Source: an uncultured Cyclobacteriaceae bacterium (lineage in GTDB: Bacteria > Bacteroidota > Bacteroidia > Cytophagales > Cyclobacteriaceae). Taken from it: a stretch of DNA of 54,319 bases. Shown here one piece after another: positions 52,722 to 54,319 of the stretch. The notes under the pieces were generated by a model, which saw only the letters and a list, made by a program, of their open reading frames with translations, was not told the DNA's origin and searched no databases. A program made the translations under genes and the position numbers. Within the stretch, counting starts at the first letter, position 1; each line of letters opens with the position of its first letter. The stretch lies in contig CALGOB010000220.1 of NCBI GenBank assembly GCA_937958005.1, positions 1-54,319 on the forward strand, given 5' to 3'.

Positions 52722-52760
52722 TCACATAAAACTAACGATTGTTAGTAAATGTTCCAATAA
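52722..52760 (-). promoter_or_regulatory. Promoter and operator of the phenylacetate operon
   Basis: The perfect palindrome ACTAAC-GATT-GTTAGT (52731-52746) lies 27 bases before the paaE ATG. On the minus strand TTATTGG, about 20 bases, and TAGTTTTA approximate the -33 and -7 boxes, with the palindrome between them. A TetR-family (PaaR-like) repressor released by phenylacetyl-CoA would fit; its gene is not here. Confidence 0.6.
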
Positions 52761-52836
52761 TTTTTAGTTTTATTTCTCAATAGCATGGACTTGCGTTATT
52801 TTAATTGTTATTAGAGTTACGCTTTAAATTATTGAT

Positions 52837-53510
52837 ATGATCTATTTATTGACAAGTTTAGTTGCTTGATTAATCAATTGGACTATAGTTAAGTCATTTT
52901 CTCAAAGTAAAGAAAATGTTCGAGTTACCTTGAAAGATGGAAACACCATAGATTTTATCACCACATAAAGGTTCTATAAAGGGCTTTATATTTTTCTCTG
53001 TGATTCAAAAGATTTTATTAAAGGAAGAATTAATAATAAAAAGACTAAGTTGAAAAAAACAGAGATAGAAAAGATCAAATTATTTGAGGGCTCTGAATAT
53101 GTTGTTGTAAAAGATAAGTATAATGCCCCTGTAATAGGATACTATTTGGGCAAGGAAAAATCGATTCTTTTTAAAAGTTATTCCTATGGACATCAATCTT
53201 ATGGTCACGTTGGTGGAACTACTTCACTTAATAAGGTAGCAACCTTGAATTATTATATTGACAAAGGAGATGGATGGACTATATTTAATCCCTAAGGGAT
53301 ATTAATTCCCCGACTCTTGAGTCGATCATTAAATTATTGCCCATAGATACCCCGTACCCTTAGGTCGGGGTTGGTTCATTAAGAGGAGTGAGATAAAAAA
53401 AACTTGCTATGAATTGCTCAAAGTTTGATACTTATGTTGGAGAAAAGAAGAGAGTGAAAGATAAGGAATTGGAAAGTGCACTTATTTTTTACCTTGAGAA
53501 TTGTAATTAA
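52837..53510 (+). pseudogene. Secreted-protein gene, interrupted by two stops, a REP-like insertion and a frameshift
   Basis: From ATG 52837 one frame runs to 53286 with two in-frame stops (TGA 52867, TAA 52966). It encodes a signal-like start (MIYLLTSLVA, then LINWTIVKSFSQ) and a mature part with VRVTLKDGNTIDF and LFEGSEYVVVKDKYNAPVIG. At 53287 a 94-bp repeat intervenes. Removing it joins GDGWTIF in frame to KRSEIKKTCYELLK; after a one-base shift the protein ends FDTYVGEKKRVKDKELESAL and IFYLENCN-stop. The Cys- and Lys-rich tail is typical of small exported Bacteroidota proteins of unknown function. Confidence 0.75.
53287..53380 (+). repeat. REP-like repeat (94 bp) inserted in a gene
   Basis: A near-consensus short form, with TTT just before and AAG just after. 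The host frame resumes exactly when 53287-53380 is removed, so its borders are defined: AATCCCTAAGGG to TTGGTTCATT. Confidence 0.92.
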
Positions 53511-53596
53511 AATATCTACTGTGCTGGCCTTTTTTAAACTATTTTAATATAGCACAATGCGAATTACTTTAATTAATTAAGAGTAATTTTTGTGTT

Positions 53597-54112
53597 CTAA
53601 AAAATAGATCTAGGAAAGGCAAAAGCTCCATAGTTTCTATGGTGAGAAATACTAATAGGCTGTTTAAAGGGGAGTGCTATTGGTAGGTTTAGCTCATCAG
53701 AACCTACTTTTGCTGATACATACTTATTCTTAAAGAATAAATTGATTTCATTTCTGATAGATTGACTAGTAACACCATTTTCATTTTTGAAAATTTGATA
53801 ATTGATTTTGGTAAGGTCATCAGAACAAACACTAAGAATATAATCATTTGTAACAACTGTTTTTCCATATATCCTATTTGATGAAAAGGAAATAGTGCTT
53901 TCATTTTTAAGATGGATAGGAATATCAGTTGGAGAAAAATCGATCTCTTTTCTATGACATTTGTAAACTGCTTCTTTTGCTGTCCAAAGAAGCCAGAATA
54001 ATTGTGGGTGATTTATGAGTATGTCATTAGGGCATTGGATAAGCCTAAGAGACCTATTTGTTCTGTGTTTTACTTGAAGATCCTGAAGATCAAAAATATC
54101 AATGCCAAGCAC
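53597..54112 (-). CDS. 4'-Phosphopantetheinyl transferase superfamily protein
   Basis: The 171-residue enzyme should attach phosphopantetheine from CoA to acyl- or peptidyl-carrier proteins. It has the metal-binding GIDIFD (Asp5) and the WTAKEAVYK motif (residues 43-51, Glu47 and Lys51). The C-terminal PISISHHRNYGAFAF is like that of Bacteroidota PPTases that act on fatty acid synthase carrier proteins. The start is GTG at 54112, 3 bases after the upstream gene's stop, so the two are coupled. Length is slightly short for the Sfp type. Confidence 0.85.
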   Translation of the reverse strand: MLGIDIFDLQDLQVKHRTNRSLRLIQCPNDILINHPQLFWLLWTAKEAVYKCHRKEIDFSPTDIPIHLKNESTISFSSNRIYGKTVVTNDYILSVCSDDLTKINYQIFKNENGVTSQSIRNEINLFFKNKYVSAKVGSDELNLPIALPFKQPISISHHRNYGAFAFPRSIF

Positions 54113-54115
54113 CTT

Positions 54116-54319
54116 TTATAGGTTTCGTTTTAAAGAAATCCCAAGATATGCATTGAAAATATCATTTCTTAGTTCATAGAATTCATTTAATCTAGCGGTT
54201 AGTCTTAAATCAGCTCCATAACGCCATTGACCTTTAATTTTAGAGTAATTCCCAAAAAATGAATACTCTGCATTTCTTAGGTCTTTGTTATCAAAATTTG
54301 GAGGTATTCTTACTCCAAA
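54116..54319 (-). CDS. 3' end of a probable outer-membrane beta-barrel protein gene (partial)
   Basis: Only the last 67 codons are in the window. They read FGVRIPPNFDNKDLRNAEYS, with alternating FFGNYSKIKGQWRYGADLRL strands, and end AYLGISLKRNL. Alternating polar and aromatic residues with a hydrophobic penultimate strand suggest a barrel terminus, although the last residue is Leu rather than Phe. It continues beyond the right edge. Confidence 0.6.
   Translation of the reverse strand, partial: FGVRIPPNFDNKDLRNAEYSFFGNYSKIKGQWRYGADLRLTARLNEFYELRNDIFNAYLGISLKRNL

Noticed and set aside
53050-53295. 81-residue hypothetical protein as a complete gene
   Set aside because: The frame continues upstream through two stops and its own stop comes from the inserted repeat, so it is part of a pseudogene.

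Overview
The window is AT-rich chromosomal DNA of a Bacteroidota bacterium, most likely from the Cytophagales (Marivirga/Fulvivirga-like; the genus is a guess from memory of gene content). Pointers are a surface protein with a C-terminal type IX secretion sorting domain, promoters of the TTTG-N18-TAnnTTTG type, a PadR plus FtsX/MacB permease pair, DUF4407, DUF4332 and DUF937 proteins, an E1 alpha/beta fusion, and a phenylacetate locus whose PaaZ carries an extra C-terminal domain.

Layout. 1-5.2 kb: beta-CASP metallo-hydrolase between two copies of a 164-bp MITE-like element, exonuclease III, an extended SDR reductase and a class IV aminotransferase. 5.7-9.8 kb (minus): secreted protein, Nudix hydrolase, and a cluster of DUF4332, membrane coiled-coil/HhH, OmpA-like and DUF937 proteins. 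10.5-13.5 kb: DUF4407 membrane protein and a C39-like/VKOR/thioredoxin fusion. 13.6-17.1 kb (minus): tRNA-Leu, tig, clpP, clpX. 17.2-22 kb: spoT/rel, then a translationally coupled Fur-family gene, STAS gene and purA. 22.2-32.1 kb: glycosyltransferase, M16 peptidase, FAD oxidoreductase, T9SS-exported beta-helix protein, and a TetR regulator with an alpha/beta hydrolase that share an operator. 32.4-39.2 kb: dienelactone-hydrolase lipoprotein, a small membrane ORF, PadR and ABC permease, a MOSC pseudogene, a LytTR regulator and an ExbB-like protein. 39.4-52.7 kb (minus): a 13-gene phenylacetate operon read as paaE-A-B-C-D-G-H-I-J-Z, enoyl-CoA hydratase, paaY, fused E1. 52.8-54.3 kb: a decayed secreted-protein gene, a phosphopantetheinyl transferase and the 3' end of a probable outer-membrane protein gene.

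The phenylacetate operon encodes everything downstream of phenylacetyl-CoA: ring epoxidation (PaaABCDE), isomerisation (PaaG), ring opening and aldehyde oxidation (PaaZ), beta-oxidation (hydratase, PaaH, PaaJ) and thioesterases (PaaI, PaaY). The ligase paaK and a regulator gene are not in the window. A perfect 6-4-6 palindrome sits between the likely -33 and -7 boxes of its promoter.

The most unusual signal is a family of about 94-108 bp multi-hairpin repeats, 11 copies in 54 kb. Forward copies with an intact left end follow TTT. One copy sits inside a decayed gene: removing exactly 94 bp restores the reading frame with no target duplication, as expected for a REP/RAYT-like (HUH) mobile hairpin. 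Four of the hairpin loops carry a second ~34-bp hairpin in either orientation, a nested mobile repeat. Other MITE-like elements lie at 183-346, 2014-2176, 6385-6466 and 25412-25833.
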